Positions 1 to 9,940 of a stretch of 64,000 nucleotides of DNA are shown here, one piece after another. The stretch is taken from positions 248,001 to 312,000 of the forward strand of contig OZ244964.1 of the NCBI GenBank assembly GCA_965222825.1. Reading direction: 5' to 3'. The translations under genes were made by a program, and so were the position numbers. How positions within the stretch are numbered: the stretch's first letter is position 1; each line of letters starts with the position of its first letter. Under the pieces are notes generated by a model. The model was not told the origin of the DNA and made no database searches. It worked only from the letters and a program-made list of their open reading frames with translations. This DNA is from G965207335 sp965222825. Lineage in GTDB: Bacteria; Pseudomonadota; Gammaproteobacteria; PS1; Pseudothioglobaceae.

Positions 1-425
1 TCTTTTAACCAATCTTGTAAAATGTGTAAATTATGTTTATCTTTCTTATGGCAATGTTGTTCTAAGTAACTAAGTTTAATAACTAATTCTGTTAATACTT
101 TTTGATATTTTTTATTTTTTTCAATTTCTATTGTGAATTTTTCTTGTAATTTTGTTAGTGATTCTTGAATTAAGATTTTATTTTGTTGTGATATTGCTTT
201 TTTAGCAACTACTCTTTTTATGGCATCTTCTTTTATTCTTTGGGCTTTTTTAATTAGTAAATCTTGCTCTAAATTATCAATAAAGTAAGGATACGCTAAC
301 TTAACATCTTTGATAGTCAAATAACCTTCGTGAGTATTAATCTTATTACTACTAATTTTTTTCTGTAGTTCTGTTCTACTAACACCCAACATTCTAGCTG
401 CTTGTGAAACACTAATTTTAACCAT
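1..425 (-). CDS. Putative HTH/excisionase-type DNA-binding protein, 3'-truncated by the window edge
   Basis: An open frame runs from an ATG at 425 to the window edge without a stop (141 codons visible). The first ~50 residues begin MVKISVSQAARMLGVSR, a pattern typical of MerR/excisionase-like winged helix-turn-helix domains. The rest is rich in Lys, Glu and Gln and looks like a long alpha-helical or coiled-coil stretch (about residues 52-125). I do not recognise the family and the C-terminus is outside the window, so any further domain is unknown. It is divergent from the FAH-family gene downstream. Codon use is AT-rich like its neighbours. Confidence 0.7.
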   Translation of the reverse strand, partial: MVKISVSQAARMLGVSRTELQKKISSNKINTHEGYLTIKDVKLAYPYFIDNLEQDLLIKKAQRIKEDAIKRVVAKKAISQQNKILIQESLTKLQEKFTIEIEKNKKYQKVLTELVIKLSYLEQHCHKKDKHNLHILQDWLK

Positions 426-508
426 AATTATTTACTAATGAGTATTATAAATACTAAGTTTAAAACATTATTTCTTTACTGTCAAATAAATTAATTTTAA
501 AAATATAG

Positions 509-537
509 TTTTTTTATAAACCACATACTATTATAAT
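509..537 (+). promoter_or_regulatory. Possible sigma-70 promoter for the FAH-family gene
   Basis: A perfect TATAAT lies at 532-537, with a T-rich stretch about 17 bases upstream as a weak -35. The start codon follows at 564, behind an AGGA-type ribosome site (about 554-557). This is a sequence match only. Such hexamers arise easily in AT-rich DNA. Confidence 0.3.
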
Positions 538-563
538 AAGTATTATTTATATAGGACATAGCA

Positions 564-1187
564 ATGAATAGTGTAAATTTTAGTGGATTACCAGTAATAC
601 CTAATAAAGTTGTATGTGTTGGATTTAATTATAAAGAGCATATTGAAGAAATAATTAATAAAAAAGAAATTGCTATGGCAGTTTTTCTAAAAACTAATTC
701 TTCTATCAGCAGTAGATTTTATCACTTTGATAAAGGTTATGAATATGAAGGTGAGCTAAGTTTTATTTTTGCCAATAAAAAACCAGTAGGCGTGGCGTTT
801 GGTATTGATATCACTAATCGTAAATTGCAATACGAGTTAATGGAAAATTCTCTGCCTTGGTCATTAGCTAAGTCATTTAATAATGCTGCAGTGTTTAGCC
901 GTTTTGTAACCTTGGATAATATTAATATAAAAACCTTACATATGGAGTTTTATCGTAATAGTAAACTTATTCAAAAAGGTGGTTATGAGCATATGATTAA
1001 TAAACCAAAAGATATTGTTGAACAGGTTAGCAAACATATTAGTTTTAATGATGGTGATATACTAATGACAGGCACCCCAAGAGGCACTACTGCCTATGAA
1101 GTTGATGATGTATTTGAAGGGCGTATTTATAGTGATGATAAACTAATAATTAAAAAGGTTTGGCAAGTAAAACCTACAAAACCATAA
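564..1187 (+). CDS. Fumarylacetoacetate hydrolase (FAH) family protein, YcgM-like
   Basis: This 207-residue protein has the compact single-domain FAH fold architecture seen in E. coli YcgM-like hydrolases and decarboxylases. Visible signatures are the N-terminal VCVGFNYKEH block, the metal-ligand segment YEYEGELSF near residue 60, and the C-terminal TGTPRGT motif near residue 170. Family members are divalent-metal enzymes that cleave or decarboxylate acylpyruvates or oxaloacetate. The substrate cannot be told from sequence. It stands alone between a divergent gene and the convergent rlmB. The start is supported by an upstream AGGA ribosome site. Confidence 0.85.
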   Translation: MNSVNFSGLPVIPNKVVCVGFNYKEHIEEIINKKEIAMAVFLKTNSSISSRFYHFDKGYEYEGELSFIFANKKPVGVAFGIDITNRKLQYELMENSLPWSLAKSFNNAAVFSRFVTLDNINIKTLHMEFYRNSKLIQKGGYEHMINKPKDIVEQVSKHISFNDGDILMTGTPRGTTAYEVDDVFEGRIYSDDKLIIKKVWQVKPTKP

Positions 1188-1217
1188 CAAAACTTGCGAA
1201 GTTTACAGCAAGTATAT

Positions 1218-1964
1218 TTATTTTGGTATTAGTTTATTTTGTCGAGTAATTTCAAATAAAGCAATAGCACTAGCTACTGATACATTCAGGCTTTCAAGTT
1301 CATTATTAATAGGAATTGATATAATATCATCGCATAATTTAGTGATATTATTACCTAATCCGCTACCTTCTGAACCCATAACAATTGCTAGTGGTTTTGT
1401 TAAATTAGTGCCATAAATTGTATTTTTGCCCTTAGTATCTAAACCAAAAACCCAAATATTTAATTTTTTAATCAATGCTATAATTCGTGCTAAATTAGTT
1501 ACTTGAAAAATATTAAGATAATAACTTGCACCAGCAGATACTTGATGCACTAAGGGTGTTATTGAGGCAGAATTATTTTTAGAAAATACTACTGCGTCAA
1601 CCCCTGCACCTAAGGCACTTCTAAGACAAGCGGCAAAGTTTCTTGGGTCTGTAATATTTGCTAAAATTAAAATTAATGGTTTTTGTTTTGCACTAAGGTA
1701 TGTTAATAACTCTTTCTCAGTTAATAATTTATTAGCAACTACTTGTGCTATTATGCCTTGATGTCTGCTATTTTTAGTAACTTTATTTAGGTAGTTAACA
1801 TCCTTTTTGATAATTTTTATTTGATATTTATTAGCGATATTTACTAATTCTATATTTTTTTTTGTAGTTAATTTATCAGCAATACTAATACTAATTATAT
1901 TTTCTGGGCATTTTATTAATGCTGATTTAACACTATGTATGCCATATAATATTTCTACACTCAT
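1218..1964 (-). CDS. rlmB: 23S rRNA (guanosine-2'-O-)-methyltransferase RlmB
   Basis: This SPOUT-class methyltransferase modifies G2251 of 23S rRNA with S-adenosylmethionine. At 248 residues it is normal length. The N-terminal substrate-binding domain (about 1-80) starts with the YGIHSVKSAL block. The catalytic domain carries all three family motifs: DPRNFAACLRS (106-116), GSEGSG (197-202) and the knot-forming SLNVSVASAI (225-234). It overlaps surA by 4 bases (ATGA), so the two are co-translated. In many gammaproteobacteria rlmB follows rnr. Here rnr is about 8 kb away and rlmB has joined the lptD-surA operon. Confidence 0.96.
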   Translation of the reverse strand: MSVEILYGIHSVKSALIKCPENIISISIADKLTTKKNIELVNIANKYQIKIIKKDVNYLNKVTKNSRHQGIIAQVVANKLLTEKELLTYLSAKQKPLILILANITDPRNFAACLRSALGAGVDAVVFSKNNSASITPLVHQVSAGASYYLNIFQVTNLARIIALIKKLNIWVFGLDTKGKNTIYGTNLTKPLAIVMGSEGSGLGNNITKLCDDIISIPINNELESLNVSVASAIALFEITRQNKLIPK

Positions 1965-3184
1965 TTAATCTTAAAATCATAAATTTTAATAGTAGCGTCT
2001 TCTTTTAAGTCTGATAGCCATTTATCATATATTTTATTTCTTTTTTTTGTTAGTATTTGTTGTTTTATTTTTAGTTTTTCTAACATTACTTTTCTTGTGG
2101 CTATTTTTTTTACAATATGCCAGCCAAATTTAGTCTCAAAAGGCTCACTTAATTCATTATCTGCTAATTTTACTAATACTCCTTGTGCTTCTTTTGGTAA
2201 TTTTTCTATATTTAACCACGGTAAAATTCCCCCATCTTTTGCGTAATCATCTTTGGAATTTTCCTTAGCAATAGTAGCAAAATCTGCTCCATTTAGCAAT
2301 TCTTTATGTAAATATAGTGCTTTTTCCAAAGACCTGTTATGAATTTGGTTTAGTATAGGGTCATTTTTGCTATTCTTTGGTAATAATATATGTTGAATTT
2401 TTACTTGGTTTTTAACTAATTGCTGGGTTTTTGTAGCTACTAATTTTAGCAAATGATAATTATTATTATCTTCTATTAACTCACTAATAGCACCTTTTTT
2501 TAGAGTTGTTATATATTTTTTGTATAGCTTAGGTATTTTTTTATAGTCTAAATAGTCCATATTGCCATTATTTTTAGCATTATATGCTTTTGAGTATTGC
2601 TTAGCTAAACTTGGAAATAAATTTGGCTCTTTGCTTAGTTTATCCAATAATTCATTTGCTAGTTTAGCATCATCTAAAACTATATTATATAAATGATATT
2701 GATAATAAATTTTTGCTTGTTTTTGATATATTTGCTCTACCTCTTGCTCGCTTATTGTAATTTTATTTTTACTAACAATTTCTTTTAGTGCTGGAATAAT
2801 TGAGCTTAGAATAATTCTATCAACTATTGTTTTATAATTAGGTAATGCTTGTAAACTTTTTAGGGTAATATTATTTTTTTGAGCAAATAATGCTAAATTT
2901 CTACTTAATGCTTGAGGCTTAATTTCTATACCTCTTGATTTTGCATATTGTATTTCTAACATAGCGTGTATTTCTCTATCTAGTATTGATAATATTTGTT
3001 TTTTACTAGGTCTTATATCAGTTTTATTTGTAAACATATATTCTGCTATATAACTATCTAACTGTGATTTAGTTATAATATTATCATTAATAACAGCAAT
3101 AATACTATTAGGCGATGCAGCTAAATTATTGATTATTACTAAGTTAATAGTTATAAATAAATATATGGTTAATTTTTTAATCAT
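1961..3184 (-). CDS. surA: Periplasmic chaperone / peptidyl-prolyl isomerase SurA
   Basis: SurA escorts unfolded outer-membrane proteins to the BAM complex. The 407-residue protein has an N-terminal signal sequence (about 1-23), a SurA N-terminal domain containing the INDNIITKSQLD block, and two parvulin-type domains (about 160-250 and 262-362). The second parvulin domain is the better preserved, with QHILL, DGGILPWL and FGWHIVKK segments. It lies between lptD, one of its main clients, and rlmB. The usual next genes pdxA and rsmA are absent. Confidence 0.95.
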   Translation of the reverse strand: MIKKLTIYLFITINLVIINNLAASPNSIIAVINDNIITKSQLDSYIAEYMFTNKTDIRPSKKQILSILDREIHAMLEIQYAKSRGIEIKPQALSRNLALFAQKNNITLKSLQALPNYKTIVDRIILSSIIPALKEIVSKNKITISEQEVEQIYQKQAKIYYQYHLYNIVLDDAKLANELLDKLSKEPNLFPSLAKQYSKAYNAKNNGNMDYLDYKKIPKLYKKYITTLKKGAISELIEDNNNYHLLKLVATKTQQLVKNQVKIQHILLPKNSKNDPILNQIHNRSLEKALYLHKELLNGADFATIAKENSKDDYAKDGGILPWLNIEKLPKEAQGVLVKLADNELSEPFETKFGWHIVKKIATRKVMLEKLKIKQQILTKKRNKIYDKWLSDLKEDATIKIYDFKIK

Positions 3185-3228
3185 TAGCAGTATTGTTTTT
3201 AAGGTTTAATTATAACAAAAAATATTAG

Positions 3229-5355
3229 TTATTTTTTTAATTTAAAATCATCATAACCTAAGACTGAGGTATTGACTTGCTCGTTAAAATCAGGCGTAGA
3301 ATTAAACAGCCCCTTCAAACTAAATTCTATTTTTATAGAATTATTGTAATTATTGCCATTATATTCTCTAAAATTGGCTATTTTAAACGACCAACAGCAG
3401 TCTTCATAAGCAAGTCCTAAGGCTCTTTTATTGTAAATTTTATTGTTAATATCGTAATTTATACCAGCAAAAATTTCAGTATTATTTATAATATTTTTTG
3501 CACTATAGAGTTCCAAATATTTACCAAATTCAATATTATGGTGTGCCATATAAACAAAACCATTATCATTGCTATAATCCAATGATATATGTTGTTCTAC
3601 AAAATCTCTCTTATCAGGACTATAATGCAAATCAAAGTTAATATTAGCATTATGCAAATAATTATTAGCACTTATTATTATATTTGAGTGTTTAAGATTG
3701 TCATTATTAGGGTTGTATTTAGTTTTGCTATAAAATGCTTGGGCAATACTAATATTGCTGTAACTATCACCGTTATCATTATTAACAATATCCATATTTA
3801 AGCCCAAAGTAATATTATTGGCAGCTATAAACCTATCTACTCCTGTCAAAGGATTACTAACAAAAAGACTTTGATAACTAGATTGGACTACTTCTGAGTC
3901 AAAATTAGGTAAGCTATCTTGTTGTTTATCATCAGTGTAGTTATAAAATAATATTGGGGTTAATATTTGCGATATTTTTTTATTTAATAAATTATTAAAA
4001 GAGCGTTTTAAAGTAATATTAAAATTGCTTATAGTGCGATTTTTATCTTCTTGTTCTAGCAAGTCATACCTAGTATGATAAACATTAAATTCTGGCTTAA
4101 TATTATATTGCTTATACCAAATATTTTTATATAAAGTTGCTAAATAATGAGAGCGAATAGTTTTATTATTTTGTTCTTCATTGCTACTTATAAAATTAAT
4201 AGCATTAAGTCCTAGTATAAGTTTAACATTATAAAGATTAAAATTACTTTTAATTGCAACCTCGGGTGCTCTAACATAAGATGGGCTAGATTGTTGGATT
4301 ATTTGCTGTGATTCTTGTAATAAATAAATATTGCTATTTTTATTTTTGTAATCAATTTTAACATGGCTAGCTAGGACTTTCTCATTGAAGGTTTTATTTT
4401 GTATATCAGAGAAAAAATTATTATCAGATATACGATTTATTATTCCATATAACTCAATATTATTGCTAATGTTAAGTTTAGCATTTGTATTTATTAACCA
4501 GCGTTCTTGGTTATTTATTTTATCCTCATTAAAATAACTACTAACAATATCTATATTACCATTTACCAATAAATGTCTATAACGGCTGTTAATACCAGTG
4601 CCAATATTACTAATATTATTAATACCAATAGTCCAATCTTTGTGTGGTGCTAAATTAAAATAATACGGTAATATTAATTGATAATTAGTGGTATTGCCTT
4701 TATCAAAACTATTAAATTCTGGTGATAAAAATCCCGATTTGCGTCCTGATAATATCCAAGATAATTTTGGGGTATAAAAAATAGGCAAACCAAAAAATCT
4801 AACAATAACACCTTTTGCTCTTCCCTCATTATTAGCTAAATTTATATCAATCTCATTACTATCTAAATACCATATTTTATTTTTACCAATACAAGTGCTG
4901 TATGTGGCATTAGTTAATAATGCCCTATTTGTTTGTAAAAATAACTTATCAGCATTACCATTTATTGTTTTATTTATAAATTTATAAGCTACATTATTAA
5001 TATTAACTATTGAGTAATCTTTTTTTATGATACTAATACTACTAGCATTTACTATTATGTCTTTATTATAAAAACTAATATTATCACTAATATCTATATT
5101 ATTACTGTTATTGTTTAGTATTAGTTTGTCGGCTGTTATATTTATATCCTTGCTAATTAAATGAACCTCATCTCTATAGGTATAAATATTATCTAAAATA
5201 GTTTGTTGTTTGGCGTTGATTGTTGTAGTATCATCATTGAACTTTAATTTTTTAATTATTTTATAATTGCAACTTTTATTATTTTGCTTATTTTCATAAC
5301 TATAGCTACTACTTATTAATAGCATTAATATTAAAAATATTTTTATTATTAACAT
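3229..5355 (-). CDS. lptD: LPS-assembly outer-membrane protein LptD
   Basis: LptD is the outer-membrane beta-barrel that inserts lipopolysaccharide into the outer leaflet with LptE. The 708-residue sequence has a signal peptide (1-20), a periplasmic OstA-like beta-taco domain (about 35-150) and a long barrel. The four cysteines needed for the family's inter-domain disulfides are kept: C29, C155 and the adjacent pair C653-C654. It is shorter than E. coli LptD (784 residues). It heads the lptD-surA-rlmB operon, 45 bases before surA, and is divergent from hflK. Confidence 0.94.
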   Translation of the reverse strand: MLIIKIFLILMLLISSSYSYENKQNNKSCNYKIIKKLKFNDDTTTINAKQQTILDNIYTYRDEVHLISKDINITADKLILNNNSNNIDISDNISFYNKDIIVNASSISIIKKDYSIVNINNVAYKFINKTINGNADKLFLQTNRALLTNATYSTCIGKNKIWYLDSNEIDINLANNEGRAKGVIVRFFGLPIFYTPKLSWILSGRKSGFLSPEFNSFDKGNTTNYQLILPYYFNLAPHKDWTIGINNISNIGTGINSRYRHLLVNGNIDIVSSYFNEDKINNQERWLINTNAKLNISNNIELYGIINRISDNNFFSDIQNKTFNEKVLASHVKIDYKNKNSNIYLLQESQQIIQQSSPSYVRAPEVAIKSNFNLYNVKLILGLNAINFISSNEEQNNKTIRSHYLATLYKNIWYKQYNIKPEFNVYHTRYDLLEQEDKNRTISNFNITLKRSFNNLLNKKISQILTPILFYNYTDDKQQDSLPNFDSEVVQSSYQSLFVSNPLTGVDRFIAANNITLGLNMDIVNNDNGDSYSNISIAQAFYSKTKYNPNNDNLKHSNIIISANNYLHNANINFDLHYSPDKRDFVEQHISLDYSNDNGFVYMAHHNIEFGKYLELYSAKNIINNTEIFAGINYDINNKIYNKRALGLAYEDCCWSFKIANFREYNGNNYNNSIKIEFSLKGLFNSTPDFNEQVNTSVLGYDDFKLKK

Positions 5356-5376
5356 ACAAATATTTATTTTATCAGG

Positions 5377-5416
5377 TTAAGGTAAAATAACTATATTTTA
5401 AGGTAAAATACCTATA
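5377..5416. repeat. Two direct repeats, 21-bp spacing, in the lptD/hflK divergent promoter
   Basis: The 19-mer TTAAGGTAAAATAACTATA at 5377-5395 recurs at 5398-5416 with one change (A to C). The start-to-start distance is 21 bp, close to two helical turns. The pair lies between two divergent start codons (5355 and 5444), so it could be a tandem operator or two -10-like elements. No regulator can be named. Confidence 0.5.
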
Positions 5417-5443
5417 CTTTATAAATAACTGGAGATATACTTT

Positions 5444-6595
5444 ATGGCATGGAATGATAATCAAGGCAATAATCAACCACCTGATTTAGATGAAGTAATA
5501 ACTAAATTTAAAGAGAAATTAGCCAATATAGGAATGAAAAATAATAATGGTGGTGGTGTGTCTATGCCTAGTGCTAAAATATTCAAAGTAGTAATTGCTC
5601 TTATTCTTATTATCTGGCTTGCTTCTGGGTTTTATATTATTGATACTGGAGAGAGAGGGGTAATATTAAGATTTGGTAAATTACAACAAGAAATAAACGC
5701 TGGACCTCATTGGCATATTCCCTACCCTATAGAAACAAAAACAGTCGTCAAAGTAGATGAGGTTCGTAGTGAGAAAATAGGTTTTAGAAGCATAAATAGA
5801 AATAATAGACAAATTATTGGCAATGTATCATCAGAATCCTTGATGCTTACCAAAGATGAAAATATTATTGATGCAAAATTTGAAGTGCAATACAAAATCA
5901 AAAACGCCGCAAATTATTTATTTAATGTCGCTCAGCCTAATGAAACACTAAAACAAATATCCGAGAGTGTTATTAGGTTAATTGTAGGGCGTAATGCTAT
6001 GGATTATATTATTACAGACGGTAGAAGCGATGTAGTAGCACAAATAGAAAGTGAAGTGCAAATACTATTAGACGAATACAAAACAGGTTTGCAGGTAACC
6101 AGTGTAAATATGTCAGACGCTCAAGCACCAGAGCAAGTCCAAGCAGCATTTAGTGATGTAGTAAAAGCAAGAGAAGATAAAACTCGTTTGATAAACGAAG
6201 CTGAAACTTATGCAAACGGTATTCTACCACAAGCACGAGGGGAGGCAGCTAGAATGTTAGAAGAAGCCAAAGCATATGAATCTAAAATAATATCCAAAGC
6301 AGAGGGTGATACTAGTAGATTTAGTCAAATTAGAATCCAATACAAAAAATCTCCTGATATTACCAAAGAAAGAATGTATTTAGAGGCTATGGAAGATATT
6401 CTATCTAATACTAGCAAAATTGTAGTTGATAATAATAGCAATAATATTATGTATTTGCCACTTGATAAATTGGGCATAAATAGAGCAAATACATTTAATG
6501 ATAAACCTACAAGTAATAAGATTGATAATGCTAATGCTAAGGGTAAAAAACCAAATAATGTTAGAAATATTTTTAGAACAAGAGAGGTTCGATAA
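5444..6595 (+). CDS. hflK: FtsH protease modulator subunit HflK
   Basis: HflK forms a membrane cage with HflC around the FtsH protease and modulates its activity. The 383-residue protein has a Gly/Asn-rich cytoplasmic N-terminus, one transmembrane segment (about 47-65), then an SPFH/band-7 domain starting at YIIDTGERGVILRFGK and a helical C-terminal region rich in Ala, Glu and Arg. A GGAG ribosome site precedes the start. The stop overlaps the start of hflC by one base (TAATG), the usual tight coupling of the pair. Confidence 0.96.
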   Translation: MAWNDNQGNNQPPDLDEVITKFKEKLANIGMKNNNGGGVSMPSAKIFKVVIALILIIWLASGFYIIDTGERGVILRFGKLQQEINAGPHWHIPYPIETKTVVKVDEVRSEKIGFRSINRNNRQIIGNVSSESLMLTKDENIIDAKFEVQYKIKNAANYLFNVAQPNETLKQISESVIRLIVGRNAMDYIITDGRSDVVAQIESEVQILLDEYKTGLQVTSVNMSDAQAPEQVQAAFSDVVKAREDKTRLINEAETYANGILPQARGEAARMLEEAKAYESKIISKAEGDTSRFSQIRIQYKKSPDITKERMYLEAMEDILSNTSKIVVDNNSNNIMYLPLDKLGINRANTFNDKPTSNKIDNANAKGKKPNNVRNIFRTREVR

Positions 6596-7461
6596 TGAAA
6601 AAAATTATATTAATATTAGTATTAGCGATGCTTGTTTTGACTTTTTTCTCCCTATATACTATCAATGAAAAAGAAATAGCTATTAAATTCCGCTTAGGTG
6701 AAATTGTAGCCGTTGAAACAGAGGCTGGACTTTATTTTAAAACTCCATTTATTAATAATATAAATATTTTTGATAAAAGGATTCAAACCTTAGACGAAAG
6801 ACCTGATAGATTTTTAACTGGTGAGAAGAAAAATGTAATTGTTGATTCTTATGTTAAATGGCGTATTTCTAATGCTAGATCGTTTTATACTTCTACTGGA
6901 GGTAATATTGATAGAGCTAATGAAAGATTATCACAAATAATAAAAACTGGGCTAAAAAGTGAATTTAGTAAAAGAACTATTACCGAGGTTGTAGCAGGTG
7001 AGAGAGTAAAAATTACTAGAAATATAAAAAACCTAGCCAAGTCAAATGTTAAAGAGTTTGGTATTGATATTGTTGATGTTAGAATTAAAAGGATTGATTT
7101 AGCAAAAGAAGTTAGTGATTCTGTCTATGATAGAATGCGCACAGAAAGAGAAAGAGTTGCCAAAGATTTTCGCTCCAAAGGCTCAGAACAGGCAGAAAAA
7201 ATTCGTGCCCTAGCCGATAAAAAACGCACAATTATTATAGCTAATGCTTATAAAAATGCTGAGATAATTCGTGGTAATGGTGATGCAAAATCAGTAAACA
7301 TTTATGCTAATGCCTATAGTAAAGATAGAGAATTTTATAGTCTATATCGTAGTTTAGAAACTTATAAAAAATCCTTTAAAAGCAAAGACGATATTTTAGT
7401 ATTAAACCCAAATACAGATTTTTTCCGTTATTTTAATGGCTTAGAGATAAATAAAAAATGA
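6595..7461 (+). CDS. hflC: FtsH protease modulator subunit HflC
   Basis: Partner of HflK in the HflKC complex. The 288-residue protein has an N-terminal signal-anchor helix (about 4-22) and an SPFH domain beginning NEKEIAIKFRLGE. The family segments DERPDRFLTGEKKN and RIKRID are recognisable, followed by a coiled-coil tail. It is followed after 8 bases by hisZ, so hflK, hflC, hisZ, purA and rnr probably form one transcript, an order found in several gammaproteobacteria. Confidence 0.96.
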   Translation: MKKIILILVLAMLVLTFFSLYTINEKEIAIKFRLGEIVAVETEAGLYFKTPFINNINIFDKRIQTLDERPDRFLTGEKKNVIVDSYVKWRISNARSFYTSTGGNIDRANERLSQIIKTGLKSEFSKRTITEVVAGERVKITRNIKNLAKSNVKEFGIDIVDVRIKRIDLAKEVSDSVYDRMRTERERVAKDFRSKGSEQAEKIRALADKKRTIIIANAYKNAEIIRGNGDAKSVNIYANAYSKDREFYSLYRSLETYKKSFKSKDDILVLNPNTDFFRYFNGLEINKK

Positions 7462-7469
7462 TATAAGCT

Positions 7470-8606
7470 ATGACTACATGGAAGTTGCCGCATGGAATTA
7501 GTGACTTATCAATAATAAATTCTAATAAATTAGTCAAAATTAGACAGCAATTATTAGATTTGTATCTTAGTTTTGGTTATAAGTTTGTTTATCCGCCCAT
7601 AGTTGAGTACGAAAAATCTTTATTTGCCTTAGAAGAAAATACTTCTTGTGCATTTAAAACTATTGATCCCTATGATGCTAAGTTATTAGTTATTCATTCT
7701 GATATAACTCCACAAATAGCCCGTTTAGATGCCAAATACAATAGCAATAATAATATTGCTAGATACTGCTATATATCTAGTATATTAAAAACAATCCCAG
7801 ATGATTTTTATAGCACTAGAAATCCTATTCAATTAGGAGTAGAAATTTATGGATCTAATAGTTATAAAGCTGATTTAGAGATTATTAACTTAGCACTAAA
7901 ATCACTACAATTATTAGGATTTAATGATAAATTACTACTAAATATTGGTAATGTAGAAATATTTAATATTTTATTAGCAAGACTAAAACTAACAAAAGAG
8001 GAGTCACAAAGTGTTAGTAGTATTTTTAAAAGAAAATCTAGTGCTGATTTAGCAGAATTTTTTAAAACTCATAAAAATAATAATAATATTGATGATTTAG
8101 TATATTTATTATCACTAGATGGCGGTTTATCGGTATTAAGTGCTGCCAAAAAATATTATCAACATATACCTAGTATTGTAGATATTATTGATAAATTAAA
8201 AATAATACATAATTTATTAAGTTCTAAAAATGTTGATATTTATTTTGATTTGTCAGAACTAAAACCTCATTCTTATTATACTGGCTTAATATTTTCTTTT
8301 TTTAATGAGCAATTTCCTAAGTCCTTAGCACAAGGTGGTCGTTATAATAATTTAGCTAGTAGATTTTTGGTATCAAGACCAGCAACAGGTTTTTCGATGG
8401 ATTTAAAATATTTAATCAGTAACAATAAGCAAGAAATAATAGATAAAATTTTATACGCACCTAGTATTGTTGATGATAAACTAGCAGAATTTATAGACAA
8501 ACTAAGGGCAAAAGGAATGATTGTCATCAATAATATTGATGATAAACAAGATAATAGTTTTATCAAAATAAAAAATAAATGGCAAATAAAAAATAAAAAG
8601 GATTAA
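7470..8606 (+). CDS. hisZ: ATP phosphoribosyltransferase regulatory subunit HisZ
   Basis: HisZ is a catalytically inactive histidyl-tRNA synthetase paralogue that activates the short form of HisG in the first step of histidine synthesis. The 378-residue protein has the class II synthetase-like core, with the N-terminal WKLPHGISDL and GYKFVYPP blocks, the motif 2-like FRYCYISSI-type region (here ARYCYISSIL) and the LAQGGRYNNLASRF segment near residue 285. Its presence implies a short hisG elsewhere in the genome. It lies 8 bases after hflC and 3 bases before purA. Confidence 0.9.
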   Translation: MTTWKLPHGISDLSIINSNKLVKIRQQLLDLYLSFGYKFVYPPIVEYEKSLFALEENTSCAFKTIDPYDAKLLVIHSDITPQIARLDAKYNSNNNIARYCYISSILKTIPDDFYSTRNPIQLGVEIYGSNSYKADLEIINLALKSLQLLGFNDKLLLNIGNVEIFNILLARLKLTKEESQSVSSIFKRKSSADLAEFFKTHKNNNNIDDLVYLLSLDGGLSVLSAAKKYYQHIPSIVDIIDKLKIIHNLLSSKNVDIYFDLSELKPHSYYTGLIFSFFNEQFPKSLAQGGRYNNLASRFLVSRPATGFSMDLKYLISNNKQEIIDKILYAPSIVDDKLAEFIDKLRAKGMIVINNIDDKQDNSFIKIKNKWQIKNKKD

Positions 8607-8609
8607 GTT

Positions 8610-9926
8610 TTGGCTAAGAATGTTGTAATAATAGGCACACAATGGGGTGATGAGGGTAAGGGTAAGATAGTTGATTTAATTACTAATAAAGCATCAGCAG
8701 TTGTCAGATTTCAAGGCGGGCATAACGCTGGGCATACCTTAGTTATTAAAGGTAAAACAACAGTTTTACACATAATACCATCAGGTATTTTACACGATGA
8801 TACTATTTGTATAATAGCCCACGGGGTAGTGCTTTCTACTTCTGCTTTATTAAAAGAAATTAATCAATTAGAACAATCAGGGATAAACCTTAGTAATAGA
8901 TTATATATATCTAACAGAACACCGCTAATTATGCCTTATCATATTGCACTTGATAATGCTAGAGAGATAAAACGCGCTAGTGCAAAAATAGGCACAACTG
9001 GCAATGGCATAGGTCCTGCTTATGAGGATAAAGTAGCAAGAAGAGGACTTAGAGCCTGTGATTTATTAGATGTAAATTTATTTGCTGATAAATTAAAAAA
9101 TGTAATGGAATATCATAATTTTATGCTTACGAATTATTATAATAGCAAGCCCGAAGATTATAATAAAACCCTAGACGATATACTAGCACATAGAGAGATA
9201 ATAAAACCTATGTTAATAAATAGCACTGATTATATTAATAAATTAGTGCAAGAAGATAAAAATATTTTGTTTGAAGGTGCTCAAGGTGCACTATTAGATA
9301 TAGACCAAGGCACTTATCCATTTGTTACCTCTTCTAATACCACCTCAGGCGGTGCTATTGTTGGCTCTGGTATTGGCATTAAAAATATAGATTATATTTT
9401 AGGAATAGTAAAAGCTTATACCACTAGAGTAGGCTCTGGACCCTTTCCTACTGAGTTGGTATATGACATAGAAAGTGATAGCGGAGATGCTATTGGTAAA
9501 AATTTAGGTTTAAAAGGCAAGGAATTTGGTGCTACAACAGGCAGAGCTCGCCGTTGTGGTTGGTTAGACTTAGTGTTATTAAAGTATTCATTAACTATTA
9601 ATTCTATAAGTGGTATTTGCTTGACTAAATTAGATGTAATGGACGATATAGAAGTTATTAAAATATGCACAGCCTACGAATTAGATGGCAAAATAATCAA
9701 CACCCCCCCTGCCTTAATTGAAGACTATGATAGAATAAAACCCATTTATATTGAACTCCCAGGTTGGCTACGCCCTACTTTTGGAATAAAAACCTTAGCA
9801 GAATTACCAAACAATACTAAGAATTATATCAATAAGATAGAGGAATTAACTAAAGTAAATATTGATATAATATCAACAGGTCCCGATAGATATCAAACCT
9901 TAGTTTTACACAATCCTTTTGACTAA
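8610..9926 (+). CDS. purA: Adenylosuccinate synthetase PurA
   Basis: PurA makes adenylosuccinate from IMP, aspartate and GTP, the committed step to AMP. At 438 residues it is full length. The GTP-binding GDEGKGK loop (13-19), the catalytic GGHNAGHT segment (about 38-45), FEGAQGALLDID and TTTGRARRCGW-like blocks are intact. I use the TTG at 8610 because it gives the family-standard N-terminus MAKNVVIIGTQWGDEGKGK and follows hisZ by three bases. No ATG is available without losing the P-loop strand. Confidence 0.97.
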   Translation: MAKNVVIIGTQWGDEGKGKIVDLITNKASAVVRFQGGHNAGHTLVIKGKTTVLHIIPSGILHDDTICIIAHGVVLSTSALLKEINQLEQSGINLSNRLYISNRTPLIMPYHIALDNAREIKRASAKIGTTGNGIGPAYEDKVARRGLRACDLLDVNLFADKLKNVMEYHNFMLTNYYNSKPEDYNKTLDDILAHREIIKPMLINSTDYINKLVQEDKNILFEGAQGALLDIDQGTYPFVTSSNTTSGGAIVGSGIGIKNIDYILGIVKAYTTRVGSGPFPTELVYDIESDSGDAIGKNLGLKGKEFGATTGRARRCGWLDLVLLKYSLTINSISGICLTKLDVMDDIEVIKICTAYELDGKIINTPPALIEDYDRIKPIYIELPGWLRPTFGIKTLAELPNNTKNYINKIEELTKVNIDIISTGPDRYQTLVLHNPFD

Positions 9927-9940
9927 CATAGAGAGTATTT

